Of a stretch of 64,000 nucleotides of DNA, positions 33,617 through 46,800 are shown piece after piece. Source of the DNA: Ashinkailepas kermadecensis (lineage: Eukaryota > Arthropoda > Thecostraca > Neolepadidae); NCBI GenBank assembly GCA_034440615.1, contig JAOTOM010005128.1, forward strand, positions 496,001-560,000, in the 5' to 3' direction. The position numbers and the translations under genes were made by a program. The notes beneath the pieces are model-generated. The model saw only the letters and a program-made list of their open reading frames with translations. It searched no databases and was not told the origin of the DNA. How positions within the stretch are numbered: position 1 is the first letter of the stretch; every line of letters begins with the position of its first letter.

Positions 33617-34039
33617 TGCTTTCATCCCTTCAACCAATGGGTTGTCCAGTCCAGGTATTAGGTACTCCTGGTCCCATGATTCAACTGGAACGCGTCCCTT
33701 CAGCACATGGGTCGTCCAATTCATGCATTAGGCACTTCTGGTCCCATGATCCCACTGAAACACGTCCCTTTAGCCCATGGATCGTCCAGTCCAGGTATGA
33801 AGTGCTCCTGGTCCCATGATCCCACTGGAACACGTCCCTTTAGCCCATGGATCGTCCAGTCCAGGTATGAAGTGCTCCTGGTCCCATGATCCCACTGGAA
33901 CACGTCCCTTTAGCCCATGGATCGTCCAGTCCAGGTATGAAGTGCTCCTGGTCCCATGATCCCACTGGAACACGTCCCTTTAGCCCATGGATCGTCCAGT
34001 CCAGGTATGAAGTGCTCCTGGTCCCATGATCACACCGGA
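33617..34039. repeat. 70-bp satellite, about 6 units
   Basis: The unit contains CTCCTGGTCCCATGATCCCA and GGATCGTCCAGTCCAGGTAT. The last four units are nearly identical and the first two more diverged, suggesting growth at the right end. Confidence 0.95.
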
Positions 34040-35420
34040 ACGCTTCGCTCCAGCTGTACCTGGTGGCTCTCGGTACCGCCCTCAACGAAGCGGTCCCCAC
34101 AAGTCTCTCCTCGTAGTAACGCAACTGGTTTTCCTCTTGTGTTCGCTCAAGAACCGGTTATTTTGGCAGCCCCTCCATACGACACCTCAGCCCAGGCGCC
34201 ATGGTTCGGCATTATTGGTGTGCCTCATTCGACACTGCCGCGGGTCGCCGGAGCCGACCGGGAGACCGGACGGGACGACGACCAGACGGCTGGGGTCGAC
34301 CCCACTCCACCCCGCCTCAGCAGCCCCGCCCGCCCCGCCAGCCAGGGCGGCCCCGCCCCCGCCCCCGCTCCGGCGGCGGTCGATAGCGGCGAGTCAGCCG
34401 ACGCTGCGGCCGGCTCTCATGGTCAAGGTCAAACGACGTCACAACTGCGCGGTTCGCCTCACGGTCGTGGCCGGCGGGGGCCAGGCACGGGAGCCGGGGG
34501 GCATGACCTGCGCAGGTCGCCGCCGGACGTAGTTCGAGCACAAAGTGGCCTCCCGGCATTCAGAGAAACGGCGGTTGAGCAGCTTCGCCCAGGATTATCA
34601 CCGGTCGATGGCGGTCCAAAACGCCAGACACGTCACCATCTGTTTACCGGACGCCAGCCCACACGTTGGAGTGCACCAGAAGCAAACACGTGACGACTGA
34701 GGACTCAGCTGACGGGAGCGAAGGAGACGGCGGACTTACCTGTACGGGACAGGACGAACCGGCGGCTGCGCCGGCCAGCTTAGGTCTCGCAGAGCGGCGG
34801 ATAAGCCGGCGGAGGACCGGCGCGGCGGCCGGCAGGCATCGGGTCGCTGACGGCGGCATTTCCGCCGTGACGGACGTGACGCCGGCTCCGTCGGTGGTGA
34901 CGTAGGCCGGATCGCGCCGAGATCGATCCGCGGCGGCCAGGCATGTCCACTGTGGAGAAGTGTCTGCGGCGTAGAAGCGCCACATCAGGCACGCGGCGGT
35001 GCCGGCGGCAGTGGGGCGGGCAGAGGGGGGAGGGGCTACCGCACGGCGGCGAACGTGGCGCGTCCGCCTGGTGCGACTCGAATCAGACGCACACCCGGGA
35101 GTTCTGCTCAGAGAAAACACCTTGAGGATGGGCGGTTTGTTTACACCTGCCCCGTGCACAATCTCGTTGCACGTCCGCTCTCCAACTGCTCACATATTGC
35201 GGGGGAGGCGCGGGTTCAGTGCATGCACAAGTCGGGCAGCGTACGGCGCCGCTCGGCGTGGGCGGGTAGGGGCAACTTACCTGCGCGTACCGACCTGTCT
35301 CGCCGCGGGGCCTCCTCCCACCTCGGTCAGCTGTGGCCGTCTGTGCTGTGGCGACTGGTTCTCAGGCCGGCCGCCAGTGGCGCCACCATCGCTACGTCGC
35401 CCACACGCCCTTCGCTGGAA
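34040..35420. promoter_or_regulatory. GC/CpG-rich block, candidate promoter or 5' exon region
   Basis: From ~34,230 the sequence is strongly G+C and CpG rich, with GC boxes (GGGGCGGGG type, 34,340-34,375). Two minus-strand 5' splice-site consensus words occur: ACAG|GTAAGTCC (donor at 34,740/34,739) and GCAG|GTAAGTTG (35,281/35,280). A minus-strand frame of 171 codons (34,644-35,159) is open across the first donor but matches no family I know. This fits alternative first exons of a leftward gene, but no downstream coding exon is recognised, and GC-rich repeats are common here. Confidence 0.35.
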
Positions 35421-35576
35421 TATCCCCGACTGCGGCAATATCCGACGGCGGCTCTTTCATCAGACCTTCTTCAGGCCCGTGACCTTTGACCTAAGCCGCG
35501 TATGACGAGTTTGCCAAGTTGCGTCTGAAAGAGACGAGTTAGAATCGCTGGCTAAAACGCGCCTGATTGTTGTGTT
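35421..35576. other. Unassigned
   Basis: Nothing recognised between the GC-rich block and the short tandem duplication. Confidence 0.4.
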
Positions 35577-35687
35577 GCAAAGACCTTTGGCCCGGCAGGG
35601 GAACCTGTGTATAATACTGCAGCCACTGACCCACAAAGACCTTTTGGCCCGGCAGGGGAACCTATGTATAATACCGCAGCCACTGAG
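35577..35687. repeat. 56-57-bp tandem duplication
   Basis: CAAAGACCTTTGGCCCGGCA through GCAGCCACTGA occurs twice (35,577 and 35,633) with four or five differences. Confidence 0.9.
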
Positions 35688-35949
35688 AGCATTCGGAAAA
35701 TCCCCCACCCCTACCATAGGGCATATCTAAATATAATTTTCCCGTATAAATTTTCCCAGCGCCCGCTCTCCCCTCATTCACTTTAGTTAGTTATTTGGGC
35801 TTTAGGGCGCGTCGACAACTATGGCCATATTGGGCCTATCCCTCATTCAATTTAGCATTGGCTTGTCCCTTTGAGCCCGCCCTGGGTTACGCTCCTGCTC
35901 CACTCACAACCAACCCGCGTCCAACGTCCAACCAACGTAAACCGTCCGA

Positions 35950-36051
35950 CAGGCTCGTGGCTTTGGCCACGAGCCTGATTGGCGACGCTATATGGCCGAG
36001 CCGTCGAACGAGTCGTAAAAATCCCAGGTTTTTCTTCCAGAAAAAACCTGG
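35950..36051. repeat. Two adjacent perfect hairpins
   Basis: CAGGCTCGTGG (35,950-35,960) pairs with 35,967-35,977 around a 6-nt loop. CCAGGTTTTT (36,024-36,033) pairs with 36,042-36,051 around ~8 nt. They are 46 bases apart. No known RNA family fits. Confidence 0.75.
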
Positions 36052-37007
36052 TGAAATTCAGGAATAAGGTGAAAACTGTGTCAAACGTGTATATGGATAG
36101 TGTGGGAAATTTATCGGGGTAATCTTTACTGGGGGGACTTCTCAGACTTGTTCACAATACATTGTGGATCTATAATGTTTAGTGTACGTTTGTTTGTTTT
36201 CTTTAGTCATGCATTTTCACTTAGCACACAGTGCAGTAACATGCACATGATTGGCACAAAAAGGCCAACAGGCCATATCTCTTGGTACTTCTCGTAGGCG
36301 AGCACATGTTATTGTGTTATCATCGGATCGTCAATACGGAACGCCGCCCCAGTCCCGCACCGCCAGCTACGAGATCCGTCGGTCTCCCTGTAAGCACTGC
36401 CGATGCTGGAATGCTCGTGATCTAAGTCTTACAAACACCTTTACTTTTTTAGTACTTATAATTATTGTTTGCAGAAAAATCGATGTACGAAAAAAGTTAT
36501 CGGCGCCCTCTGAGCGCTCTTAGTGCCTGATGTTCTGAATTTGCTTTTTGTTTAGGATACAGATTTGACGAGATATCGCAACCGACTACTCCTCCTCTTT
36601 TGTCACACTGTTTTCGAAAATTAATCCGCATATTAGCTTTTTCAGACCGCTGTGTATGGTGAATGAAAACAAAAGACAAGAACGAAACCCAAATTGATGT
36701 ATTCTCACGGACGTTATCATTTATCACAGCATTGACAATAATAACATTCCACCCATGGTCCGAATCGTCATAGTCGAATCCGAATCCGAACCAGTCCTGC
36801 TATCTCTGCACGTGACACAGCTCTCCAACACCATAGTCGGCCACGCGGCGCACGTTTGTCTTCACGTGCTCCATAAACATCCGTACAGCTTCGGGGGCGA
36901 GGTTGCTCAGCTTCATGGAAACTTCGCGCTTCAGTTAACCTGTATTTTCCGCACTTCAACCATCTCTGTCAGCTTCGATCTTGGGTAGCGCCCGGCACGT
37001 CTTGATG
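36052..37007. other. Unassigned, no gene recognised
   Basis: A 39-codon minus-strand frame at ~36,800-36,915 (MKLSNLAPEAV...) reads as plausible protein but is too short to identify. No other signal. Confidence 0.35.
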
Positions 37008-37351
37008 GATCCAAGTTCGGGGGCTGCCGGCGGATTATCGATCCAAGTTCGGGGGCTGCCGGCGGATTATCGATCCAAGTTCGGGGGCTGCCGGCGGATT
37101 ATCGATCCAAGTTCGGGGGCTGCCGGCGGATTATCGATCCAAGTTCGGGGGCTGCCGGCGGATTATCGATCAGTTGGGGGTCCGGCGGATTATGATAAGT
37201 TCGGGGGCTGCCGGCGGATTATCGATCCAAGTTCGGGGGCTGCCGGCGGATTATCGATCCAAGTTCGGGGGCTGCCGGCGGATTATCGATCCAAGTTCGG
37301 GGGCTGCCGGCGGATTATCGATCCAAGTTCGGGGGCTGCCGGCGGATTATC
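37008..37351. repeat. 32-bp satellite, 11 units
   Basis: GATCCAAGTTCGGGGGCTGC followed by CGGCGGATTATC makes one unit. Nine full units read identical. Two neighbouring units in the middle (37,168-37,223) are 26 and 30 bp with deletions. The minus-strand transposase pseudogene starts just to the right. Confidence 0.97.
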
Positions 37352-37362
37352 GACACGTGGCA

Positions 37363-37930
37363 CTACTTTACCGTCTTCCCCGCCAGCTCGTCCTGCACGG
37401 AGTTTTCATACTGCGCTGTAGCTAAATCTGGCCAGATGACTTGTTTTCTTTGGTGGTTGGTCTCTAAGAAGCTTCTCAACAAAGGGATACACTGCTGCTT
37501 GTACGCTTTACCGTTCATGGACGTTCTTTTACGGCTCATGGACGTTGTGTAGCAGATGTATGAACGGCATATCCTCTGCTGGATATGGCTACCCAGATTA
37601 TAACTTTGTTCGGGAAGTTGTAAACTGCTTAAAACGAACACTCGGATCAGCGATCAACATCCCTGTCTTATGAACGGTAGCACTTACTAGGTTCTTCCTA
37701 AGGGCTCTGAAATGGAAGGTATAACTTGTCATTCACAATGACAATGTACTTCTCTTGAAGTTGCGTACACCCCTTGCTGATTTTGACGCAGCATCCATTT
37801 CGGCGAAGTTTTTGGTCATCTGCAACTGCCAAAACCTTCCCCAATTGCCTGTATTTCACCCCAAACTTAATCGGAAGAACTTTTCATACATACGGCTGAC
37901 TCACACCATATTTTGCGGCTGCGATTCTTT
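37363..37930 (-). pseudogene. Tc1/mariner-superfamily transposase remnant
   Basis: Read on the minus strand, blocks appear in the right order but in changing frames. IAAAKYGVSQPYV resembles a helix-turn-helix DNA-binding segment (37,888-37,926). IVIVNDKLYLPF holds the position of the first catalytic Asp (~37,710-37,747). LIADPSVRFKQF is followed by FPNKVIIWVAISSRG (~37,573-37,620). SMNGKAYKQQC then leads to VIWPDLATAQYE with the second catalytic Asp at 37,426-37,428. The frame ends at 37,363. These are the signature blocks of IS630-Tc1-mariner transposases, especially FWPDLASxHY-type families. Several stops and frameshifts make it dead. The third acidic residue and both termini were not found. 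Confidence 0.78.
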
Positions 37931-38493
37931 AAGACCTATCCGTTTTTCCTTCATGTACAGTTTTAGCATCCGACCATTCCTGGTGTCAGCTTCAATGGTG
38001 TGCGGCTACTTCCAGCCTTTCTGACAGCTGCAGTGCTTTCGTCACACGTGTTTCATTACGGAGTAGACCGGATCTCCAGCCAGGAGCCACATGATTACAA
38101 TATATTAATACCAGAAGCTTCCCCAGAGATGAGCTCTGCGGACATCTGGCGTTGGTCGTCATCGGAGACGAACAACAATGACCTACTCGAACGAGCTGTT
38201 CCCTGTTCTCTGGATACGACGGAAATCATTTCAGAGCAGTACGGTTATTCCACAATTGAGCTTCGTACTTGAAAAGTAGTCCAGTGTGCGATATGATGTA
38301 AAAACATATATAGTGCAGCGTGCGATATGGTGTCAGAGTGTTTCGAAAAGTAAAAATAGACTACGGAAGTGAAGTCGTGCTTTTGGTTCAGGGATGAATA
38401 TATCTTGTATTCTAGGCATAGTAATTGCTGCTGGGTTTCATGCTTGGTGTCATAGGTACTCGGTTTTCCGAGAGCATGTCGTTTTCGGTTACA
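37931..38493. other. Unassigned, possibly the 5' part of the mariner remnant
   Basis: No clear motif. Plus-strand frames here (89-90 codons) oppose the transposase and are probably shadows. Confidence 0.35.
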
Positions 38494-38960
38494 TTAATTT
38501 GTTAAACTTTTAAATACAAGCTTCGGTATTATTTTGATTATGCTGGACAAAATGATAATGAGAGGATAACTTCTGTGGTCTGCACATGAGCCTTCTTGGT
38601 TAAATATTGCTGTTATATTGACACATTTATATTCCTTGGGGAAAGTACCATCTGGTGGTTCCATCTGGGACATCCAATGTAGGATTGATTTGATGTTTCG
38701 TTCTTCCGAAGATTTCCTTCGGAATTTGACATTTTTGTTGATTTTCTCACATTCCGTTAGCTTCCTGATTTGATTTTGGATGCACTTCACTTTTAGTGAC
38801 TTATTTGAGGTCTGCAACAAGGTCACGCTGAGGTCTGCATTGTTGCTATGTTGTGCTATGCTGTGTTGGTTCCCCTTTTGCAGTTTTAAATAGTCTGTCA
38901 CGCTTAGCTATGCCTCTTTTTAACGTGTAAGTAACCCATGGCTTGTCAGCCTTCTTACAT
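38494..38960 (-). pseudogene. Jockey/CR1-type LINE ORF2 remnant (pre-RT linker to early RT)
   Basis: The minus strand reads KADKPWVTYTLKRGI and KRDRLFKTAK near 38,960-38,880. After a frame change it has LTECEKINK, SQMEPPDGTFPKEYKCVNIT and AIFNQEGSCADHRSYPL, then LSSIIKIIPKLVF. This matches the basic linker (KPW.T..LK..I..RD.L) and the first RT block (G.FP..WK.A.V.PIFK.GS..D..NYRPI) of jockey-superfamily LINEs. It is clearly diverged from the CR1-like LINE elsewhere in the window (DWKRANVVPIFKKGERGK). It belongs to a separate, older family. Confidence 0.72.
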
Positions 38961-39044
38961 GCAGTTCCTTTGGGAAAATAGCCTGCTTTGCTGGCTTAGC
39001 TATCATTGCAGTATGCATTGTAGTCTGCATTGTAAACGCCGCCC

Positions 39045-39640
39045 CGTTAGCTCAGTTGGTTACAGCGTCTGGCCTGCATTGGTCTGCCCTGTACTGGCAG
39101 GACGTGGTTGGTGGGAGTGTCGGTTGGCACCTAGCTCGATGAGGCTGTGGCCGAGTGACGGGTCGTGTCGGCGCATTGGTCTGCCCTGTACTGGCAGGAC
39201 GTGGTTGGTGGGAGTGTCGGTTGGCACCTAGCTCGATGAGGCTGTGGCAGAGTGACGGGTCGTGTCGGCGCATTGGTCTGCCCTGTACTGGCAGGACGTG
39301 GTTGGTGGGAGTGTCGGTTGGCACCTCGCTCGATGAGGCTGTGGCCGAGTGACGGGTCGTGTCGGCGCATTGGTCTGCCCTGTACTGGCAGGACGTGGTT
39401 GGTGGGAGTGTCGGTTGGCACCTAGCTCGATGAGGCTGTGGCAGAGTGACGGGTCGTGTCGGCGCATTGGTCTGCCCTGTACTGGCAGGACGTGGTTGGT
39501 GGGAGTGTCGGTTGGCACCTAGCTCGATGAGGCTGTGGCCGAGTGACGGGTCGTGTCGGCGCATTGACGGCACGTTAGGCTGTCGGTCGCAATCACGCCG
39601 TCTCACGGATCGGGTGGTGGGACCAGGGTTCACGCAACAA
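39045..39640 (+). mobile_element. tRNA-derived SINE-like sequence split by a minisatellite
   Basis: It begins GCCCCGTTAGCTCAGTTGGT, closely resembling the 5' half of a tRNA with its A box. After 485 bp of 97-bp tandem repeats, sequence resumes with a B-box-like GACCAGGGTTCACGCAAC (~39,620). A short A-rich tail (CAATAAG...ACAATAATAAGAGCC) follows. The spacing between the boxes is far too long for a normal tRNA promoter, so the original SINE was probably expanded internally. No TSD was found, so the ends are approximate. Confidence 0.5.
39076..39560. repeat. 97-bp minisatellite, exactly 5 units
   Basis: Units start at 39,076, 39,173, 39,270, 39,367 and 39,464. They carry alternating variants GGCCGAG / GGCAGAG (C-A-C-A-C), and unit 3 has CACCTCGCTCG instead of CACCTAGCTCG. 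The alternation implies duplication as 194-bp dimers. Confidence 0.97.
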
Positions 39641-40424
39641 GCTTTGCTTAGCAATAAGATGGACAATAATAAGAGCCTGGTCCATAAAGCCACCCCAGCA
39701 AAAATCCAGAACAAATGTCTTTTTTAATGTTTCAGTTGTAATCCATGCATGTAATCAATGTAGGTATTTACTGATTGTATGTTCCCGATTGACTATGTGA
39801 AGCAAATGAATTATTTTGTTAAGAGATGTGGGATTTTATCAGAATAGGTATTCACCTATTCTGGTTAAATCCAACACCTCTTTGTATTCTGCATGATTCA
39901 GGGTCGGTTTCGTAATGCTAAGAACTGTAAAATAATTGGGTAGCGGTGAATGCTGGATAACGGAGGCCGCCACACTGATACTTATTCATCGCTAGAAATA
40001 ATCAGGCTTAATGTTAAATTTGTTTGAGGAGGGAGATCCAATCTCCTCCCCCACTTCAATCTCCTGGAGGCTCCACCCATGCCGAAAAGGGCATCACTTA
40101 CTGATAGATTGTGTGCTCTCTGGGAAGATATGCCCCTTAGAAGAACATAGTAGATCTCTCTGAGATGCATCCACCAAAACACATGTCCCAATGTGAAGTG
40201 GTATGCATCCTATAGAGAAAGCGTGGCGCCCGTATTGGCATGCGTTATTGTGGCCGAGTAGCAAGGCTTCCATCACGGTCCGACTCATCAACTAACGAGT
40301 GTCGATTTACGAGTCACGAGTCATCCCCTCGCCGAATTATTAATGCCCTGTAAATGAACATCTCTCACTGGGATTGGCGCATCTGAGGTGTGGGTGCGGA
40401 CCACCAATTGAGAACGGGTGTGCA
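39641..40424. other. Unassigned, no gene recognised
   Basis: AT-rich sequence. A palindromic stretch AGAATAGGTATTCACCTATTCT lies near 39,840-39,862. Short frames have no motif. Confidence 0.4.
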
Positions 40425-42090
<1,666 letters not shown>

Positions 42091-43085
42091 ATTATGGATA
42101 TTCTACACTGCAGTCTTGTGTGTGGAGTTGGGATTTTTGTGCGCGTCAGCTGCCTTGGCGACATTGCGTCCGCAATGTCGTCTTATGCCGAATGCTACTG
42201 TTCTTTGTCAATTGGAATTTTAATTCGGTTTTAGAGCCACCTAAGTAGTACACCATGACATTGTGTGAACAAACAATGATCCGAGATGACCCGACTTCGT
42301 GTGACCGGACCTTATTATATAAAGCAAATATAAAGCATATAAAGAGCAAATATAAAGATGTGCAAAATGTCGGACCCTAGAAACACATGGCAGACGTAAG
42401 GATTCTTCATATAGGTGCGAGGGACACGAATAAGGCCAGAAGGGTGCCGCACCCAAAAGCATTTCTGGCCGCGCTGCTGTCAGTACCTGTAATCATTACC
42501 CTAGTGGAAGTAACGTCAGTCTCGCTGCTGACAAAATTTGTTTTTCTGATGGCATCAATATCCATCGATCGAAATGCACAACAAGAACAGCTGTGTCTCA
42601 ATCAGATTCAATGGCTGTGACGAATTGGGAAATATTAATGCATTGGTGACTTTGGTACCTATTAATGGTACGGTGAACGGTAGAATGCGGAGAAAGTGAC
42701 AACTAATGCACACAAAACTGCTCGGAAAGATGATGCAAAGCCGTGACTAATCCCACACCGTTCACTGTAACTGACCAGGGCCGTGGGGAACGCACCGTCT
42801 ACCCAGGGTTGGATTTCTACTTTGAAATCCTGGATGAGGAGAGGACAACTTCTCAGTGATGGAATACGGAGAGGATATTTTCCTTCAAACCTTGGCATCA
42901 GAATCTCACTTTGAAGCTTCCGGTGAATCTTGAGCACTTTACCACGGGGCAATTAATTGTCGAACAACACCATCAGACGTCCAAATTGAAAACACATCGA
43001 GGAAACAACATGGAGTAAATTTTGTGAAGAGGATAATGCTATGAATGTAAAAATCCAGGAAAAGCCCGTTTTTGTCGGCCCTGAC
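42091..43085. other. Unassigned, no gene recognised
   Basis: Short frames of 60-96 codons without motifs. Sequence towards the right end begins to resemble the 35-bp satellite words (CTGTAACTGACCAGGGCCGTGG at 42,766-42,787). Confidence 0.4.
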
Positions 43086-43595
43086 GTCCACTGTGGCAGA
43101 CCAGGGTCGCAGAGCACACCGTCCACTGTGGCGGACCCAGGCTGTGGAGCACACCTTCTACTATGGTGGACCAGAGCCGCGAAGCACACCATCCACTCTG
43201 GGGGACCGGTGCCGCGGAGCACATGGTTCACCGTAACGGACCGGAGCCGCGGAGCACACCGTCCACTGTGGCGGACCAGGGCCGCGGAGTACATCATGAA
43301 CTGTGGCAAACCAGGGTCGCGGAGTACACCGTTCACTGTGGTAGACCGGGGCCGTGGGGCACACCTACTATGACGGACTAGGGCCGCGAAGCATAGCGTC
43401 CACTGCGGCGGATCAGGACCGCGGAGTACATCATCTACTGTAGTGGATCAGGGTCGCCGAGCAAACTGACCACTGTGGCGGATCAGGGCCGGGGAGTACA
43501 CCGTCCATTGTAACGGATCGGGGCTGCGGAGCACACCGTCCACTGTGGCGGACCAGGGCCGCGGAGTACACCGTCCATTGCGGCGGATTATAGCC
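43086..43595. repeat. 35-bp satellite, about 14 diverged units
   Basis: The consensus runs GACCAGGGCCGCGGAGCACA then CCGTCCACTGTGGCG, with many substitutions and occasional 1-3-bp indels. It is older than the other satellites here. ORFs across it are composition-driven. Confidence 0.93.
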
Positions 43596-43625
43596 ACCAA
43601 CAGGTCAAATTATGTCATGCCATGG

Positions 43626-44775
43626 CAATGGCGTACCTAGGATTTGCGAGAGGAGGCAAACTGATTTGGAAGGTGCCCACCTACCCCATTAAAAGGTCCC
43701 CGGATTTCCACGCAAAAAAATGCAAAGGGGTTCTTTATATTTTTGTTATATAATAATTAGTGACCAAATTAACTGTCCTGTGGAGGGGGCCAAATCAACC
43801 ACCATCATTTCTGAATCACCGGATTTCAACCCCAACTCCTCTCCATCCTGTTTGAAGGTTTTTCTTTTGGTATCCCTTGAAAAGTCACCTCACACTGCTA
43901 AAATTACACCTGAACAAAGCACTCAAAAATGTAAAAATTGCCAATATCATGCATTCCAATTAATAACGCCCGGTCGCCAAAACGCCAACGTTCGTGCACG
44001 TGTACACCCGCCTTGCGCAGTCGGCGCATTCGCCACTCTACGTGCGCTTCTCCGGTTTCTGCTAGGTCTCCCACGTTTTGCTAATTACTGTCACGTGATA
44101 GTCTTGTGCCATATTTGACATGTGGAATGCTTGGTAATGCGCTCACTGGGAAAAAAATCGATCCATTCAATTCGATGTATTAGTTCTCTTCTTCCAACAT
44201 TTTCTCGTGATTAATAAATCCGGAGACACACTGACCTTTGATGCACCTCATCTCTTTGGTTAAATAAGCTCACAGATTGGCTACCGAGCCCTAGCTAGGT
44301 GTTCGTTTTTTTACCCGTTGCGTTTTTCTTCTTCTATGGATGTGTTTTAGGGCTCCAGCCAATTTGTGTTAGGGGCCCGGCACATGTTTGAGACCGGGCT
44401 CTTTTTTACAGCTTTGTTGCTGTTTTATACACCGATGATATTATTTTAGGTATCGGCGCGTTTTCGAAGACGCCGATATGTGTTTATTTAGTGCCCGGTC
44501 TTTTTGTTCCTTGTTTACGATCAAGTCCCTTTTTGAGGGCCCAGCCTCTTTTTGAGGCCCCGTGTGGTCTCATGACCCTGGTGTGCCTTGAGGGCCTCCG
44601 TTATGTTTTTATTTAGCGTTCCCGGTGTGTTTATTTCGAGCTTCAGCGCATATTTTAATGCCCTGTCGCTTTTTGCGAAACTCGGTACGCTTTGGATTAC
44701 CCACATTACATTTTTGGACTACCGACGGGATTTTGGGTCCCGAACGCGATATTTGGGGGCCCCGTGGTCACTTGA
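43626..44775 (-). mobile_element. Inverse partial copy of segments D-C-B
   Basis: It begins with a hAT-like end CAATGGCGTACCTAGG at 43,626 and runs as the reverse complement of segment D (28,772-28,500), C (28,500-28,110) and parts of B. Part of B is deleted near 44,700, where the sequence jumps to the ACTACCGACGGGATT block. Here D is not flanked by E, which shows that the D terminus is a genuine element end. Confidence 0.82.
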
Positions 44776-45723
44776 TCGGATCGCGGCCTCTCGGCCTCCA
44801 TTGTGTTAGGGTTTCATGTTGTTTTTAGGCTCTTACTATGGTTCGAGAATGTCGAACATGATGTCATATTGGTGTTTTGTTTGTTCTTGGCATGGTGCAT
44901 CATTTACTCAAAACGCAATAGCACTAATCATTTTCGCTGAAAACTGGGCCATACCAGGGTATAAATAAGTAATATTTGGATAAATACATAAGTGCCAAAA
45001 CAAACCAACGTCTCAATGCTTTCTCGAATCTTCCCGCTGGCCTCTAGATTGCAGCGATCTGGCGGGGCTGGTGCTAAGCATATCTTACAGATATCTGCCA
45101 TTGATCAACCCACTTTTAAGTCCTCCAAGTCTAACTGAATATAGCTAGATTCATCACTACTGTTATTTATTCCCACCAGCTTGATGTCATGAGCAAAGCT
45201 TGAACGATCATTTCTCAGTCCTAGGACGACAACTTCGCAAAGGTGACAACGAGAAGTGGATTGCATTAATTTTCTGAGCGCCATCTTAGGAATTTGTTTA
45301 TTTTTATAACATTTGGTGCTGGCTGCAAGGCAACTGTCACACCAGCTAAAATATATCCTCAGCGAATAAATTCACGGCAAGAACAAGCATTGAACAGCGA
45401 TGCATAAATGACAATGCAACAATGCAACAATGTCAATGCATACATAAACCAAACCTTCAAATTCCTCGCCGTCACGCCCATCGTTTTCGCTGTGCTGTAC
45501 CGTTTTGTAAATGACGTTGAGGAGGTATGGAAGCTGGGAAGCTCTAATCATGCAGGCTGTAATAACAAAAAAAAGTTTGTTGGAAGAAAATGCATTTAAA
45601 AACATCATTCATCCCATTTTATATGGGGCATGGATATTGTATTGTATGCTTGTGAGGGGTAATTTGTCCCCTCAATGTTGGCTTTGCCCCAACAGCGTTT
45701 GTTTCGGAAAATTATTGAGGGAC
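44776..45723 (-). repeat. Segment E, inverse copy
   Basis: This is the reverse complement of 28,773-29,735 with scattered substitutions and small indels. It joins segment D at 45,723/45,724, as in the forward copy. Confidence 0.85.
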
Positions 45724-46015
45724 CAGTGGAGTACCTATATTTGCGTCAAGTGGGAGGGAGCAAACGGATCTGCAGGGGGGGGGCACATACGCCCATTAAA
45801 AAGTCCTTGGATTTCGACCGCTATTTTGTCAAAGGGGACATTTCTAAATAATATGATTAGTTTTCAACTAAATTGTCCTGTGCAGGGGCCTAATCTACCA
45901 CTATGGTTTCTGAATCGTCGGATTTCAACCCTAACTCCATCACCCAGTTCTATGGTTTTCTTTTGGTATCCCTTGATAAGTTACCTCACACTGCTGAAAT
46001 TACACCTATACCATA
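45724..46015 (-). mobile_element. Segment D, inverse copy with hAT-like end
   Basis: It starts CAGTGGAGTACCTATA at 45,724 and matches the reverse complement of 28,772-28,500. It stops near ACACCTATACCATAAAACC, where orientation flips. Confidence 0.8.
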
Positions 46016-46800
46016 AAACCGGATTGGTATCCAAAATAATCAAGCTGGAGCCCTCCAAAAAAGGAGAGATTCCAACAAATAAATGTCCGGGTCAGGAAAA
46101 TGGCTCTGGAGCACGGAACATGTTTTATCCCGATGCCTTTAAAAAATTGCGTATGGCACCGAAAAGCATACCGGATAGCGAAAAATTGAGGTGGGATACA
46201 AAAACATGGCGCCAGAGGCTCGAAAAATCAGGCCGGGATTCGGACTTTAAAAAAAAGCCCAGAAAAGATCCACAAAAATCGCGTTGAGCCCAGTAAGCTG
46301 GCGTTGGGTCTCCGGAACCACGCGCCTAGGCGCGATAAGTCGCGCTGGGACCCATAAAAATCGCACCGAAGCCCCAAAATCGTACTGGGGCCCCACAAAT
46401 GTGCGTCAGAAGGCCCAAATATACACAGCGGGACCCTAAGAGTACAACGGTGCCCGAAAATACAACTAACCCTCAAAACGCCCCGAGTCTCCCAAAAAGC
46501 GATAGGGCCTTAAAACATGCGTTGCAGCCCTAAATAAACATACCGGGAGCTCTTAAAAAAATACACTGCAAGCTCGCAAGGCGCACAGGGGCCATGAGAA
46601 CGCACAAGGGCCTGAAAAAGAGACTGGGGCCACAAAAGGCAACATGGTTCCAAAACCTACAAAACGACCGGGATCTAAATAAACACATCGGGATCTTCGA
46701 AAACACCCTGACACGTAAAAAATACTCGGTGTACAAAAATCGCAACAAAGCCCTAAAACGAGCAGGGTTTCGAAGATGTATTAGGCCCATGATTTCAATT
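46016..46800 (+). repeat. Segment B fragment in direct orientation
   Basis: It matches 27,290-27,960 in the same orientation (GGAGCCCTCCAAAA, AATGTCCGGGTCAGGAAAAT, GGCGCGATAAGTCGCGCTGG). It is wedged between inverse D and inverse C, so a local inversion or secondary insertion took place. Confidence 0.85.

Noticed and set aside
33547..34124. Repeated WSHDP-type peptides
   Set aside because: They derive from the 70-bp satellite, which shifts frame each unit.
39052..39714. 220-codon minus-strand ORF
   Set aside because: It spans the 97-bp minisatellite and carries only unit-derived repeats.
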